Source of the DNA: Stictocephala bisonia
Taxonomy: Eukaryota; Arthropoda; Insecta; Hemiptera; Membracidae
Assembly: GCA_035578905.1 (NCBI GenBank)
Contig: JAQJVL010000801.1
Span: 1-64,000 of the forward strand
DNA length: 64,000 bases
Direction: 5' to 3'
The notes under the pieces are model-generated. The model made no database searches. It was not told where the DNA came from and saw only the letters and a program-made list of their open reading frames with translations. A program made the translations under genes and the position numbers. Positions 12,407 to 25,920 of this stretch are shown here, one piece after another (positions within the stretch are counted from its first letter, which is position 1; the number at the start of each line of letters is the position of its first letter).

Positions 12407-12933
12407 ATGGATCCAAATCCCCAAGTTGTTGGAGGACAATTATTCATAGATGGTTATGTTTACTACAAGGTAAACATTGTAAAAGGTCGTTGTTATTGGA
12501 AATGTGCTAAAGTGGGTGAATGCAAGGCGACTTATCCGGATAAGCCATAACTTATCCGGAAGGAGATCAAGTCGGAGAGCTGTACCTCCTCGTTACCCGA
12601 TTTCATTATGGAATCTATATAATAGTACAGTCAGTGGTTCGTAGCGTACAAATAACTGTAGTGAGGGATGGCACAACCGATTCAATTTGGTGGTCGACAA
12701 AAATCATCCAGACGTCTACACATTCCTGAATGAGTTGAAAAAAGAATAGGCCGATTATGAAACTATAATTACAGAGCTGGCGTTGGGTCGGAAAGTTAAA
12801 GCTGGCCAAAAAAAAGTGGAAAACTGCGAATGCGAGGATATTGTCCATTGTTTCGGAATATAATTTTCATAAGGAGGAAAATCTGACTGTAGAGTATTTA
12901 ACCCTTCTTGCTCACACCAGAAATCTTGACTAA
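12407..12933 (+). pseudogene. FLYWCH-type MULE transposase relic, internally deleted
   Basis: A 47-codon frame (12407-12550) begins MDPNPQVVGGQLFIDGYVYY and continues with YWKCAKVGECKA. This fits a FLYWCH zinc finger: G-Y-x-Y-Y, then a Y-W-x-C-x6-C spacing. It ends in a premature stop before the distal His pair. From about 12660, another frame gives EGWHNRFNLVVDKNHPDVYT followed by FLNELKKE, a stop, and ELALGRKVKAGQKK. The last part reads HKEENLTVEYLTLLAHTRN up to a stop at 12931. That resembles the conserved C-terminal tail of insect FLYWCH/MULE transposases. The whole MULE catalytic DDE core, several hundred codons in intact copies, is missing between the two parts. At least one further stop and frame changes show that it is dead. 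The family call rests on motif memory and was not checked by search. Confidence 0.72.
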
Positions 12934-12939
12934 TCAAGT

Positions 12940-15900
12940 TTGGATAATTTTATCGTGTAATAATAAAAATATAATGAGAAACAATTAGGAATTTTGACTA
13001 TTTAATTGGGTTAGCAATATTGAAATTAGAAACTCAATCTTAGAAATATTTTTATTAGGTGAATTACTTTTAGAAAAGTTATTTATTAGAAAAATTGCAT
13101 TAGAAAAAATGATAGGGAATCGGCTAAATTTGGACACATATAAAACTTCTCTTATTAAATTAATGTACATTTTAAAGTTTTTTTTAACTTATGTAATATT
13201 GTTTAATTTCAAATAAATGTTTTCTTTTATTTAAGTATGTAATGTTTTTATCCCCGCTTATACATAAGCTTTCACATAATTAACATTCAATTTAGGGAAG
13301 TAAAGTCACTTGTTTAGTGGATTTTATTTGTTGAAAATGGGCCTTAACCGTTATTGTTATATTATTAGCTTTTTTTGTGATTTTTTCTTATCTCTTTGTT
13401 TTTGTGGCGTTCTTTTATAACTATAAGAAGTAAGGAAATACAACTATTAATATTATGTTTGTACTGCTGTTTATACAAAATGCTTTCTTTAACTATCAAT
13501 AACATGTAACGTAGATTTAATTGGGCTTACGAAAAAATTACTCTTATAATTTCTTACTACACTTGTATTTCTGTTCATACTACTTAGTAAAGACAATTAT
13601 TTTTGGAGTTATTAACACTAAATCTTACCACTCCCTACTGTATTAAAGTATTCATATTTTATATGTATTTAAATGTTTATAATTAGGGCATAAAGGTAAA
13701 TGTATATACAAATCTACATACTTCCTTTTAAAGAGAAGAAGAAAAGGAGTACAATAATTTTCGAAATATTAGCTATGATGAAAGTTTTAACAATAATATT
13801 GCACGCATGAATACACTTATTACATATCTGACAACGGCACGCCTAATCTAACTCGCTTTTGCCATCAGATAAACATTGAATTTGACTTGTTCTAAAATAA
13901 AAATATATATAATATATTTTCAATAATATTATTTATGTGAGATTACAATAAAATTAATGCGCATAATTTCAGTTGTTATATTGATGTTATGACATCATGA
14001 CTAAAATCTGTATTTAGAGTTCCTTTAAAGTAATTTATTATATCGCCTTAAAGCATAATTATATATCTTCTTACAACAAGTAAATCTTAAGAGTATATAT
14101 ATTTCATATTTGTTCCCACATTAGCAAAATGAGCGTCCTAATATTTTTCCCAGTAAATACCAATCGGTTTATGGAAAAGACGGAAAAGAGTTTGCATATG
14201 AGTAAAAATAAAATATGAACATACGTTCAATCAACTTTAACTTTATTACTTACAACACACTATATATTATAGTAATAATCAACAATGTACATTATTTAAT
14301 TGCAGTCAAAATGGCGTTAAGAGTTACGATATTGATATGTTTGATCAAGTGTTAAGTTCCAATCCCTTTTAAAATTGCATATTTAAAACGCAAACTTCCC
14401 GCAATATTTACTGATCTTGCAACCCACTGAGTTTAGGAATGCTGTAGTTTTAAATAATACGATAAGCAATGAATATTGAAACAAATACTGTTTAATAAAT
14501 ATCAAGATAAACGCTTACATTAAAAATTAATCTCTTTTGTTACCTAGTTCATGCTTACTTGCTGCAAGGCACTACTGTCTCGTACAAACTTTGCTTTAGA
14601 AAGAACTTGCGCTAGACAGTGTGTGAAGAAGTACTGTTCGAAATCTTGCCTATAAGGTTTACCTTCTTATGTAATAATATAATAATTACCATCTGCTAGT
14701 ACATATTAATTTTTTTTATACTTTTAGGTTATATGTACAGTTACAACTGTTATATTTATACACTTTAAAAATAATATAATGATCACAACAAGGTGGGTGA
14801 ATATGGGTAGCGAATGACAGTTGTCAATGCTATTAACCAAGATTGACTGTTCTTAAGTAAGGAATATTTATCAATAGTTCCAGAAAAGATAGTTTAGCTT
14901 GACTTTAGCGTGGAATCTGAACCACGAAGTGTTAATACGATACTCAGTAAAGTTAGTAGCTGTATTTGTTCTGGACAACAAAGTTAACACCGGCCAAGCT
15001 AACATCTGGAGGTGGAAGTTGGAGTGTTTCAATCTGTCGTGGTTCACGTCAAAGTTCCCTGCCAAGTGTTTGTGTAGACCAGCTTGGGACTCCACTTGTT
15101 GACCAACACCAGTGTTTATTTAAGAGCGTTTGAACCTCTGCAACCTTATTTCAACAAGCCTACTTCATTTAACCATGAAAGAATATTTGAACTGTTGTTG
15201 ACTTCATCCCACGTTTTATTATTTTGTGTACTTAATTTATTAATGAGAAGTTAAATAGTGATATTATTTATTTTGCCTATTATATCAATAGTAAATTTAA
15301 ATCAAACAATGTTTTTAATACAAAAATATTAACTATTATTAGTATATTTTCATTTAGTTTTTATTATTTAAATCAGTGTAACTAATAAAAAACTCCTCTT
15401 TAAAAACAACATTAATATCAAGTGTAACGTAAACAATTTACTTAAAAATATAACATTGTTAGTGTAAGCAACTCATGTATGAAAATACTTTTCAAAATAT
15501 AATATGGGGGTTTTTAGTAAAAACGGTGATACTTAATTATTACTTGTCATATGCTAGAGCATATAAATTATTTCAGCGTTTGGGTATATGTTTAATGGAC
15601 ATATTTTTTTAATTACTATTCAAATAATTTAATTAGCAATTCACCTGGAAACTGAGGAAATATCGTCAATATAATATGAACAATAATACTGAATTCGTAC
15701 AAATATTTTGCTTTTATTTTCTTTTATTTGAGGATTTACCACTTACTATGTGTGTGTAAATAACTAAAGCTAATCAATGTGAAATTTACTAAATAATATT
15801 AGAAAGAAGGTTTTACTTAAGAGCCTCACTTATAGTAAGAAATTTAAGTAAATCTTAAAAAATCCAGTTAAAGTATGTTTAAGATTGTTTTTTTAAAGTC

Positions 15901-16414
15901 CAACTTATATTATTCAAACAGTTAATTCTGAAAAACTAATATTCTAGTGCATTTTAATACGAGTAATTTATGCCAATTTTAATGACGTTTACTTATTGCC
16001 ACACTTTGTAATACAACTACAGAAAAGATAACCAATTTAAAAATAAAACTGAATTTCCTGTTTTATTTACTTTAACAAAGTAAACTTCCAAATATATATA
16101 AAACAAGTATAAGGATTTATTTGTTTTAAAATAAATTTTTGTACTAACGTTCATTGTGAATCAGGGAAATAGTATAACCACTTACGTATTAGAGGGATAA
16201 AGTAAGTCAAGAGAAGAGTGATGTAATTGTTATTGAAAGGAATAATATCACTAACGGGTTCATATCATAAAAAATTGAGCCAATGAAAAAGAAAAAAACA
16301 TATTTTATTTAATATTATAATGATTGTAATTATTGAGAATTTATATAATCATGGTATTACATATTATATTAAACTAATCATAGTAAAAAAAACTTAACTG
16401 TAAATAAACTTATA
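12940..16414. other. AT-rich gene-poor stretch
   Basis: No gene is supported. A GC-richer patch at 14880-15110 has open frames on both strands (14899-15102 plus, 14871-15095 minus). It shares its core with a repeat at 32.2 kb, so I treat it as dispersed repeat. The frame at 12985-13170 is AT-driven. Confidence 0.5.
14880..15110 (+). repeat. Dispersed repeat family A, copy 1
   Basis: This copy contains CGTGGAATCTGAACCACG (14909-14926). The identical 18-mer occurs inverted at 32208-32225. Shared blocks continue beyond it (TTGTTCTG, GCCAAGCT, CTAACATCTG-like), separated by indels. The region is richer in GC than its surroundings. It is unassigned, and no target-site duplication was found by eye. 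Confidence 0.55.
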
Positions 16415-16420
16415 GAGTTT

Positions 16421-16760
16421 GAAAATAAAATACAACGCACGACATTTGGCCCAGTCAACGACCAAGGAACTTACAGAATAAGATCCAATAAAGAACTAAG
16501 AGATCTTTACCAAAACCCTGACATTGCTGCCCAAATTAAATCTAAAAGCGAAGGTGGGATGGCCACACAAAGAGAAGGGAGCTAGACTCCATACTAAGGA
16601 TCGTAACAGAAAGTGTTCGACAAGGTAGACGGCCACTGGGACACCCAAAACTATGGTGGTGAAAGCAAATAATGAAAGACATAAGAATGCTGAATGTAAC
16701 ACTAGAGAAGATGTAAGACCGAGACGCATGGCGAAGAGTTGTTGGAGAGGCCTAAAACCT
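16421..16760 (+). pseudogene. LINE (non-LTR retrotransposon) 3' coding relic
   Basis: The plus strand encodes TTFGPVNDQGTYRIRSNKEL then RDLYQNPDIAAQIKSK. After a frame shift near 16545 it reads KRRWDGHTKRREL, then RQGRRPLGHPKLWW, a stop, KDIRMLNVTLEKM, a stop, and DRDAWRRVVGEA. The order FGP...RIR-N-EL...I...RRWxGH...GRRP-G-P...W...AxDRxxWR is the familiar C-terminal tail of many arthropod LINE reverse-transcriptase proteins, downstream of the RT domain. At least one frameshift and three stops make it a dead 5'-truncated fragment. The minus-strand frame over it (16496-16729) is a shadow. Confidence 0.8.
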
Positions 16761-16931
16761 CTCTAGAATTGAATGGTCACATTAGTAAGGTTAAGTAAGA
16801 CCAAGAGATATCACTTATGGTGGGAGAAAATGGTCCTTTAATATGAGAGCATAAGGAACAATCAATGCAAGCAACTGAACTTCACTTATGCTTAGAAAAG
16901 GCCAATTATTAAAATTTCAACAGTGGAGTTT

Positions 16932-17011
16932 AACTGGAGTACACTTTAGCTAGTCCTTACCGATATAAATTATAAAATAAAAACTGGATATAACTAAAGT
17001 GTACTCTAGTT
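16932..17011. repeat. 18 bp inverted repeat, 44 bp loop
   Basis: AACTGGAGTACACTTTAG (16932-16949) pairs with CTAAAGTGTACTCTAGTT (16994-17011) with a single mismatch. It lies about 170 bp downstream of the LINE relic. Confidence 0.8.
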
Positions 17012-18964
17012 CTTGTCTACCAATTGCACACAGGACTATATAAGTACGTGCCATAATATTTTTTACGTGTGTGAACTTTATATAGAAAAAGTTTCAAGTT
17101 CAACTCAATAGAGACAAATGACATGATGATGAATCTTTTGATTTAAAACGCATCGTATAGTTATCTAGTGGACATATTTACATATTAATACGCGATAGTA
17201 TATATATTTATCGTCTGCCCGGGGCTTAAATGTGTAATTTTAATAATTTGTTGTGTTGGTTAACCGTTGTTTAGTGTGTTTACAAGGCTACTGTGTAACA
17301 ACTGAAGTGTGAGCAGCACCAATATGTGTGTAACTTCTGATGCTACTTATCTGATACATATCATCATATTTGAGAGTTGAATAGATTGTGGTAACATGTT
17401 GATTTAACCATTAATTGTTACTTTTATATAATGCATGGTTATATCCACTTTATCTCCGTATAAAAGCGTTAAAAAAGAGTGTAATGTATTTATAAATTTG
17501 CGACAAATATTTAGTAACAATGACAACAATCCAAAACTGCAATGCACAATTAAAACAAAATGTTTAAATTTGTATGGTACATTCGTTATACAATTTTTGC
17601 ATAGAGTGTTGTGCTTATTTGTGAAGTTATTTATATCTTAATACAAGAAAAGGGGTACTATTATATATTTGGGACTTCTAAATTCTATTATATACGATTT
17701 TCTGGTGATATTCCCAGTTGGGGATTAGTCACAAAAACGTCGTATATTCCAAAATACAAACTAAATCAAACTTCTTGAATATTTTTGCTAAATAATAATC
17801 TAATAGTTTTTTTTCATTTAATAGTTATGAGACATTTATTTTAAGTTTAACTATTATTTTACATGTGAAATATGCTAGTAAAAAGTAATTTCGCATTTAA
17901 ATGTTTATTCAATCTTGCTTAACAATACAGATGCTCCATGTGTCTGATCAGTAAAAAGTAATCTTAACTACCGCAAAACTAATCCAAAGGCCGAAACGTG
18001 TTTACTGAGGAATGAAACTTCTTAGACCAATCTTTTAGTTTCCTAACAAGTGGATTTTGTTTTATGAGGCTGTGGACTTGGCAAACAATTTGACAACTTC
18101 TGAGGTGGTCATAATCTGATTGAAGCACTCATATGATGGACAAACGTCTTTGACCAAAAAAGAGTTTTCTTAATATAGGAATATTGAATTAGTAAGGAAT
18201 TTTCAAAAAAAGGGTGTTCGATTTCCATTATAGTTCTTACTCCGAAATAATAACTTTCTAGAAAATTCTAAAAAATTGGATAAATATTGCTAATAAATGA
18301 GTAGCGGCTATAATTAAAAACGGTATGCTTAGGTTCACTTGTATCATTACTTAAGCTTAATCATATATGCTATAAACATGTATTCACTCCGTAGTCCTTA
18401 GTTTTAGTATATTCTTTTGTTTTATAATTAACTATTTTATTCATAACTTTGTTGCATTTTTATTAAACTTACTTCAATACTCCAAATAATTGTTTAAATC
18501 ATAAATTCTATATTGAATTACAAAGTGATATTTACATTATCTGATGGCAACGTGTAAGGTTTTCAATTATATAGATTTATTTTGATTTAAAAATAAAGGT
18601 TGGAAATACTTTTCAAATTTTCTATATTTAAATTTGTATCTGCTTTAAACATGTTCTTGGTTCTTGGTAAACATATTCAGTTAAAGAAGAAACTTAGAGT
18701 GTTTTTGGTAAGATGTCAACGTGTGTCCAAGAATACCAAGTAGTCTGGACCACGTGTCCTTTGAAACACCTATTTCCCAAACTTGAAACACCATGTTGAA
18801 AATAGTTCTAAGCACGTTCCGACCAAATCTTATGGACTCACAAACTATCTGACAACCAATGTTGTTCTTTGATTGAATGTAAGGACTTTAATTAGGTATA
18901 CATACTATTGTTATATTTATTATTATTCTTTATCAATAAGTAATAAGACGCTGAAGGCATATGT

Positions 18965-19110
18965 GTAAATGTGAGGTGCAAATGAGCATTATTAGGGTAT
19001 ATAAACGAGTGTAGTCATTGTTACTAAATAAGGCCGACTTTTCCTTAGGAAGAATAGTTTATTAACAAAAGCCCGGACAAAAATGGAACCCACATTTTTA
19101 AATGGATACT
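18965..19110 (+). repeat. Dispersed repeat family A, partial copy
   Basis: This copy contains CGAGTGTAGTCATTGTTACT. The inverse of that string, allowing small changes, occurs at 32305-32325. It is followed by a CTTAGGAAGA...TTATTAACA...GCCC segment in the same order as the other copies. Confidence 0.45.
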
Positions 19111-21287
19111 GAATAAAGTAATATTAGTATGATTTTGAACTAATTACAAACATAATACTTAGTTATCTTCTGTACAAAACATCCGAATACTGACTACCAA
19201 CCAAAACGGACACCTCAGGCTTCTCTATAAGTAGGCTACCCAATTTCGATAGCAACCCTTGCCGGCCATGTCGATATTATTAGTATAAAACAGTAATTGG
19301 AATTAATTATCATAAATTATCGTGTTCAATAACACATTCCTGTGACCTAGTTACCTATCCATAGTTTTTTAGAATGTTATAATGTAGAATACTAGTTAAG
19401 TAGTGTTAGTAATTAGTAACTACATTTCTACAGATCCTGCTATGTACTATTTGGCTAACTCATTTCTTCAATAATCCTTAAGATAAAGGACATTTGACTA
19501 TGTATAAATAAGTTAAACAAATATTTGTAAAGATAAATTTTCTCATACACATTTTTAAAATAGATCGCTTTTTATAACTTCATTACTTTTTATATTTGTT
19601 GGTTAGCTTTAAAACGTTTATTCGTTTCAATGAGATATTATGAACTTTTCTTATATATAAGTTAAATCTACCTGGTTTGTTTTTTAAATATATTTTATTT
19701 AACTTTGAAGGTTTACATCAATAGTGTACATCCTGTTCATTTCAAACAGGAAATTATGACAAACTATTAATAGACTATCACAATTTGTAAAGCAGATATT
19801 TAGTTTTTTAACATGTAACGTGATGGAAAAGGTTAAGCTTTGAGTATTAGCGAGACTTAGAATAAACTTAATTATAGAATTCTGCAAGGTTTTTGTACTT
19901 TACAACACCAAAGATGTGGTGTTTTATAGTGTTCGTTTGGGTCTTATATTAATAAGAACCAGTAGAGGACAGAATATTCCGTAATCAGTAGATTTTTCTA
20001 CTTATAATATAGTTATGAAAACTTAACGAGTAAAGCATATTCGATTTATTGAATTAAAAACTAAGATTTTAACATTATTTACATTATATAATGTTTTTAT
20101 AGCTTCTTTTTTATCGTCTTTGAGGTCCTATATTATTCCTAATAAAATCTTACAATGTAATAAATAATTGACCTCGTATTTGGGCTAATTGATTCATTTT
20201 GATATAAATTTATATAATTACGTAACTAATTACCAAACTCATTTGTTTTTGTAAATATTTTACCCTACGGCAATTATATTTGACGTGGTATTGTATTGAC
20301 GTGGTAAATACTTCTGTTCATTCTGAACTAAAATAAAATATGAAACTTTATTGTTGCTAATATTATTTAATTATTTATAAAATGACTGTGATAATGAAAT
20401 AAATAAAATGTATATTTGATTAGAATGTATATACTGAAGATTACTGTTTTGATTAAGCTTTTAAGTAAAAAGATAATTTACTATCCGTAAATAGAGTTTA
20501 GACAAATACAAAAATACCTAATGAAAATTTGCTTTTAACTACTAAACATGCTTGTATACAATCACGTGTTGTACTTGTCAATTTTAATATTAAAATCAGT
20601 ATCATACTTACATCCTTATGTTACGTTTTTTAATAAAATATTCGTCGGTAATACGACTTTTAAATAATTAAATTAATATTATTATTTAAGCTTAAAAGTG
20701 AAATAGTTATATTTATACTAAATTAAGCTGTTTTTATAAAGAAATGTTTTATAAACTGAATACAAAGAAGTATAAAGTCTTTTTTTATGTAGGCTTATAA
20801 TTCATATAATAAAACAAATACTTCAATAAATTGAAGTAACAAATTACCTATTTTAAGATGGAACGTTTACAAAGTTATATTCATAACGTAAATTCTCGCC
20901 CACATAGATTAAACGATTTTATTAATGATTAGATTTTTTTTCACCTCACCAAATAACACTATTCTCTTTCTATAGTTGGCACCACTTATTGGCGATATTA
21001 CAAAATATTAAATTAATATTGATCGATATATTATTTACAAAAAGGTATTCTCTTTCTATAATTTATTTACTTAAAATTTGGATATAAAATCTATGTGAAT
21101 AAATAATAACATTGAATTAAACTACTATTGAGTATTTTCAAAGAATGCTGCTTTAATCTTCTAAATAAGTCAATAATTTAGTTACATTTTTGTACGCAAA
21201 GAATATTATTAGTACTATTTAATATTTCATAGTTTCGTTTTTTAAGGTCGGAGACAGTAAAAACAGAAATCCTAATACAAATTGGAT

Positions 21288-21318
21288 ACAAATATATATC
21301 CTGTAGATATATATTTGT
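21288..21318. repeat. Perfect 13 bp inverted repeat, 5 nt loop
   Basis: ACAAATATATATC (21288-21300) and GATATATATTTGT (21306-21318) are exact reverse complements around CTGTA. Confidence 0.85.
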
Positions 21319-23483
21319 ATGCAATTATATTTCTACAGTATTATTATTTTGTTATATTATGATTTTTTTTAGAATTACAGAAAACCTCCATGTTAATGGC
21401 GTACTAAAGCTACTATCATCCAGTTTGAGAGCCAGTAGGTGATGTGTATTTTATAACATTAATTTGTTCTTATTAAAAAGCATGAATAATCAATAATAAG
21501 GCGTGTTGTTTTAAGTAAAGGTAAGACCTATATTATTCTTTAAAAACTAATGAATTTTAAAACATGTTAAGTAATGAAAGATAATTTTGTAAATAAATAC
21601 AATTTATATATTTAATAGACACTGTCATATATTGACAATATTAGAGTAAAACACACTAAGGAGAGACAACAGTTTTTAAGCAGAGGAAGTTTCTTGTCTG
21701 GCTGAGGATTTCAATCTCTGTGGGTCCTCCTGAGGTATTATAGGTAAGTGTTTGTCAACCTATAACTTGAGCAAATAACCCTCTATTTTCCCCAGTAAAT
21801 ATAAACTTTTATCAAAATGTTCTTAAAAATATTACACAATATACTTATTTTTTATTGTAACAACGTAACCGTTTTTATGATATTAAGTACGAAATAGGAC
21901 ATTAATTATCATCATCCTTAATTATTTAATCCTATTTTTATCAATATTGCTCCAAATTAAAAAACTAGTCCTTATAATGCTTAACTGAAAACGTTATTTT
22001 AGAGCAGAAAATGTAAAATTTAAATTTAGGTTAATAACATTACAATACTTCAATTAATTCATGTTTGCGCATACTTTCTGGCTTATATCAAGTTTTGGTT
22101 GTATGAAAAAAAGTTAGTTTTGTACATAAATGATCGAGTAAATAATGATTAGGAAAATTGTATGCAAGTAAAATTTAATTGCATAATAGTAAAATGCTGT
22201 TACTCATATCACTGAATTAGTGCCGTGATTCTTCATAATAATTTATATCTGTAATTGTTTTTAATTAAAGTGTATTAAATAAAACAGTTTGCAGTTTTCT
22301 ATTTCATTTTTTTTTTTTTCAAAATTATTCAAGTTTCTTCCAAACCCAACGAGCTACTGCAGTAGTACTGCAGAGATGCAAATGTTTTTAAACGAACTTA
22401 TAAACCTATAATGTATTTCATAGTTTTTTTCCAAAGGCCTTCTTAGCCATCTAAACATTTTATGTACTCCATTAGGTGTTTATATTTTAGTTGCTATTAA
22501 CCAATAGTCATGAGTAATTCTAAATATAGTACTTATTACGATGGTCGTAATATTACTATTTATGAGAAACATACTGTCAAAGTAAACAACACGGTTAATC
22601 ATTGTACACATTCTAATAAAACTATAATACAAATGTTATATAGACGACACAATCAATTATACTCAACAATAAGCCATTATGAACAATGAACTCCTTATTT
22701 GACTAAAAATGATATATCAGTTGTAATATATTGATACTGCACTATAAATTGATATCCAACTCTGGATTTGGTAATTTCAGTGAGCTAATATTTAAGTAAG
22801 AAACAAGCATAACAATTTCAAACAAAGTTTATTGGAATAAATACTACCCTATTCCACTTTGAATATGTTTTCGTAAATTTCCTGTTGTATTCAACACTCT
22901 TAGAATACATAAAATCGTTGCAGATTTTAAGAAAACCGTTGTTAAAAATATTTCAATTATATATTTTGACTACCTGATCACGTCGAAATTAAAAGATTTT
23001 GCTTTTAAGACTTATGTAATAAAACTAAAGTACGCACAACATTTATACTAAGTTAATTATTTGCTTTAGTTATTTACTAGTTTTCGCTGGCTGTACTTTA
23101 CTAAAAAATATAATTCTCACTGCTCGAAACTGTCTTTTCACGGTTTTTTTTAAAGAATTAAAATGGTTTTTCAGATCAACGCTTATATAAGTTATTGGTT
23201 TAATAAACTGCTACTATTGTTATCCTTTTTTCTTACTGTAAAAATGAAATGCCACATGTGTACTTCATTATTTTTCTTGCTTAAACGACCTTTGAAATGA
23301 AGACATGCTTTGTACGGGCGAGTTGCCTATTGAGTCTTGTGGAAAACTTCAATTTTAAACCCCTAAGATCCGCACATATTTATTGCAAACATGAAAATGT
23401 TTTAATTTTAGTGGAGTTGAAATAGCTAAATGTACCATTAGGCGTAATTTTAAAATGTCAACACAGGCCGAATTGGATGAACA

Positions 23484-23530
23484 TATATAAGTCAATCAGT
23501 CAGTCAGTGAGTTAGCCAGTCAGTGATTCC
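23484..23530 (+). promoter_or_regulatory. TATA box plus TCAGT initiator-like cluster
   Basis: TATATAAG at 23484-23491 is followed within 10-40 bp by several TCAGT elements (from about 23496 to 23524). This resembles the arrangement of arthropod TATA-Inr core promoters. No convincing coding exon follows within reach, so it may be chance or a transposon promoter. Confidence 0.25.
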
Positions 23531-24769
23531 AGTTCAGCTTTACATAAGTGATTTTATTAAACAATAATATGTGTCAAAATAATATCTACTATAATTTGTT
23601 GAAATTCATCAATAATAAGTAAGGTACACATTTAAAACTATTTAAGTATTGTTACTGTTACAATCATTCTGTAGTTCCTACAGCCTATCATAATAATAAT
23701 AATTTATAACACATGTTAAATACATCATATATTTTTAATAATTAAATTGATTTGACAGTTGTTTTTTTTATATTGTGTGTTGGACATTTGAGCTACATTA
23801 CATTAAAGTTGTGTCAAAGAATAGGTCTATTTTTATTTATTACAGTTAATTATACAATATTTTACAAATTCAGAAACCATTATTGGTCCCCAGGGCCGGA
23901 TCAAAACTGTATGTACACAGTTTATTAATGCACAATGTAAAATGTTATAAATAATGAAAAAATTTGGTTCTCTACAAGAACAATGTTTACAGTACAACTG
24001 ACATTATAATACCGATGTTATAATACTTCAAAGGATATGTTAAAATTAATCGTATTTAAAAACTATTTACAACAGCTGTTGAATGTTTACTTTTACTGTG
24101 GCAATATTGAATTAAATATTGTAACATATGTTAAACTAAAACAAATTCATGTACAGTGAATGACTTTAAAAACAAAATAATATTAGATAACCACTCGAGT
24201 TAACTACTCCTGTTAAATACTAAATACATACTAACATTCATCAAGAATTTAGTAACTTTTATTACAACGTTCAAACAGTGTCCTTAATTAGTAGGTACAT
24301 CTCTAAAATTGGTAACAGTCCCCGTAAATGGGTCCCAAGGGTCCAGTTTGTCTTCATTACGGGTGATTTAGTTGGGTCTGAAACTATGTGGTGCGCCACA
24401 AGTTGCGTTTGTGATTCAATCTAAACTTGCTACAAATTTGTCGGTAAAAATTATGACATGTTTTTTATGTACGTATCTATGTTAATATTTCGAATTGTAA
24501 TCAAGTAAAATGACAGTTTAATTTTTGTTATCGAGGCATATTTTGCCTACAACATTCACACCAAAAGTTACACTGTGTTAACTCTAATATTTATCTCAGA
24601 TGTGACACGCTGACACAACTTTTTGTGTGTTTTAGGGTGAATATATGAAAGTTCACATGAGAGTAGGATGGATAAGAATGATTTGACTAGGCTGGATACT
24701 AACAATTAATTTTTGCTAGTCTGGTTAAATATTAATTTCAACTTATCCTTTGAAAGGGCCATTTATCAC

Positions 24770-24835
24770 CTGAACTATAAAACTTATGGTCTTACATGGC
24801 ATCTAAACCACGTAGTAATGGTCTGAATTTAAGGT
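24770..24835 (+). repeat. Dispersed repeat family A, partial copy
   Basis: GAACTATAAAACTTATGGTC and CATGGCATCTAAACCACGTA align with the CTTACAGCTTTACGTGG / AATCTGAACCACG part of family A, with about one difference in four or five bases. Confidence 0.35.
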
Positions 24836-25600
24836 GATTGAAAAACCTGATATTCATTTCTCTAGCCTACATAAATCTCTACATTATCAACTATCCTACA
24901 TGTACAACAAAGACTATTCTAATAGTGTCAATGTAGATAGAAACAACCATAAAGTATTAAACAGAACGTGCCTAAAATCTATCGACTACAATCTCCACAA
25001 TACTTGTGTCCTCAAAATTTAACTACTGATTACTTTGGTTATGAATTAATTAATACAAATAAATACTAATAATTATTCGTGAAAATATCACACGCATTAC
25101 TAACAATCATTATTTATTTCCAATACACTGCAGGTAAATTCATTTATTAGTTTCATGTGCAATTTATACGAAACTGCAGTGCAAAAACTTCTCCATAAAT
25201 GGTCTAATATAAGTAGATGAATAAATAATTATGATAAAAATATATATTCATTTGGGTAATATATAATATCTTTATTATTATTATTTTTTTAACAATTAAC
25301 TATTAAATATTGATACACTCAATAATTTAATCATGAAACACATACAAGTATATCATTACATAGTTTTGCAAAATAGAGTTAGTATTGATACAAACATGTT
25401 TTATAAAAATACAAAATATTAATTAAAACTTATTATACATTATATATATATATATATTTACACGTGTGATATTCAAGATGTTTAACTGAATTTAAATTTA
25501 TTATTAAGTATACATGCAAAATATGTAAATACAATCTAATCTATACTACAATTGATAAGTTTGTTTACAAAAAAATCAAATTTGTTGAAAAAGTTTATTA

Positions 25601-25605
<5 letters not shown>

Positions 25606-25675
<70 letters not shown>
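25606..25675. repeat. (AT)n microsatellite, 70 bp
   Basis: This is an uninterrupted alternating AT tract. A shorter one lies at about 25441-25458. Confidence 0.98.
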
Positions 25676-25679
<4 letters not shown>

Positions 25680-25799
25680 AAATAGTTTAACGTATTTTTA
25701 TATTTAGTATTATATTATTCATTGACTCATAATTATCATTTATAATTAGGACGATATCGTAGACATTTTTGTGAAAACTAGGAAGCATATGAGTGCAGA

Positions 25800-25920
25800 A
25801 GATCGAGTGTAGTCATTGTAAATATCAAAAGTCAAATTTTCTTTAGAAAGTGACATTAATAATAGCCCATTAGCCAGGGCATCTGAGTAGGATACAGCTT
25901 TACATGAAACCAGAGTGACG
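25800..25920 (+). repeat. Dispersed repeat family A, partial copy
   Basis: CGAGTGTAGTCATTGTAA is followed by AATAGCCCATTAGCCAGGGC and TACAGCTTTACATG. These follow the same order as the inverse of 32170-32330. Confidence 0.5.

Noticed and set aside
14871..15102. Overlapping open frames on both strands
   Set aside because: The region is a copy of dispersed family A, and both frames lack any known motif.
16496..16729. Minus-strand frame with a hydrophobic start (LGLTSSLVLHSAFLCLSLFA)
   Set aside because: It is the complement of a clear plus-strand LINE tail, so it is a shadow.
17975..18010. AGGCCGAAACGTG followed by CTGAGGA as another hammerhead-like motif
   Set aside because: The CTGANGA box lies on the wrong side of GAAAC, and no stem II can be drawn.
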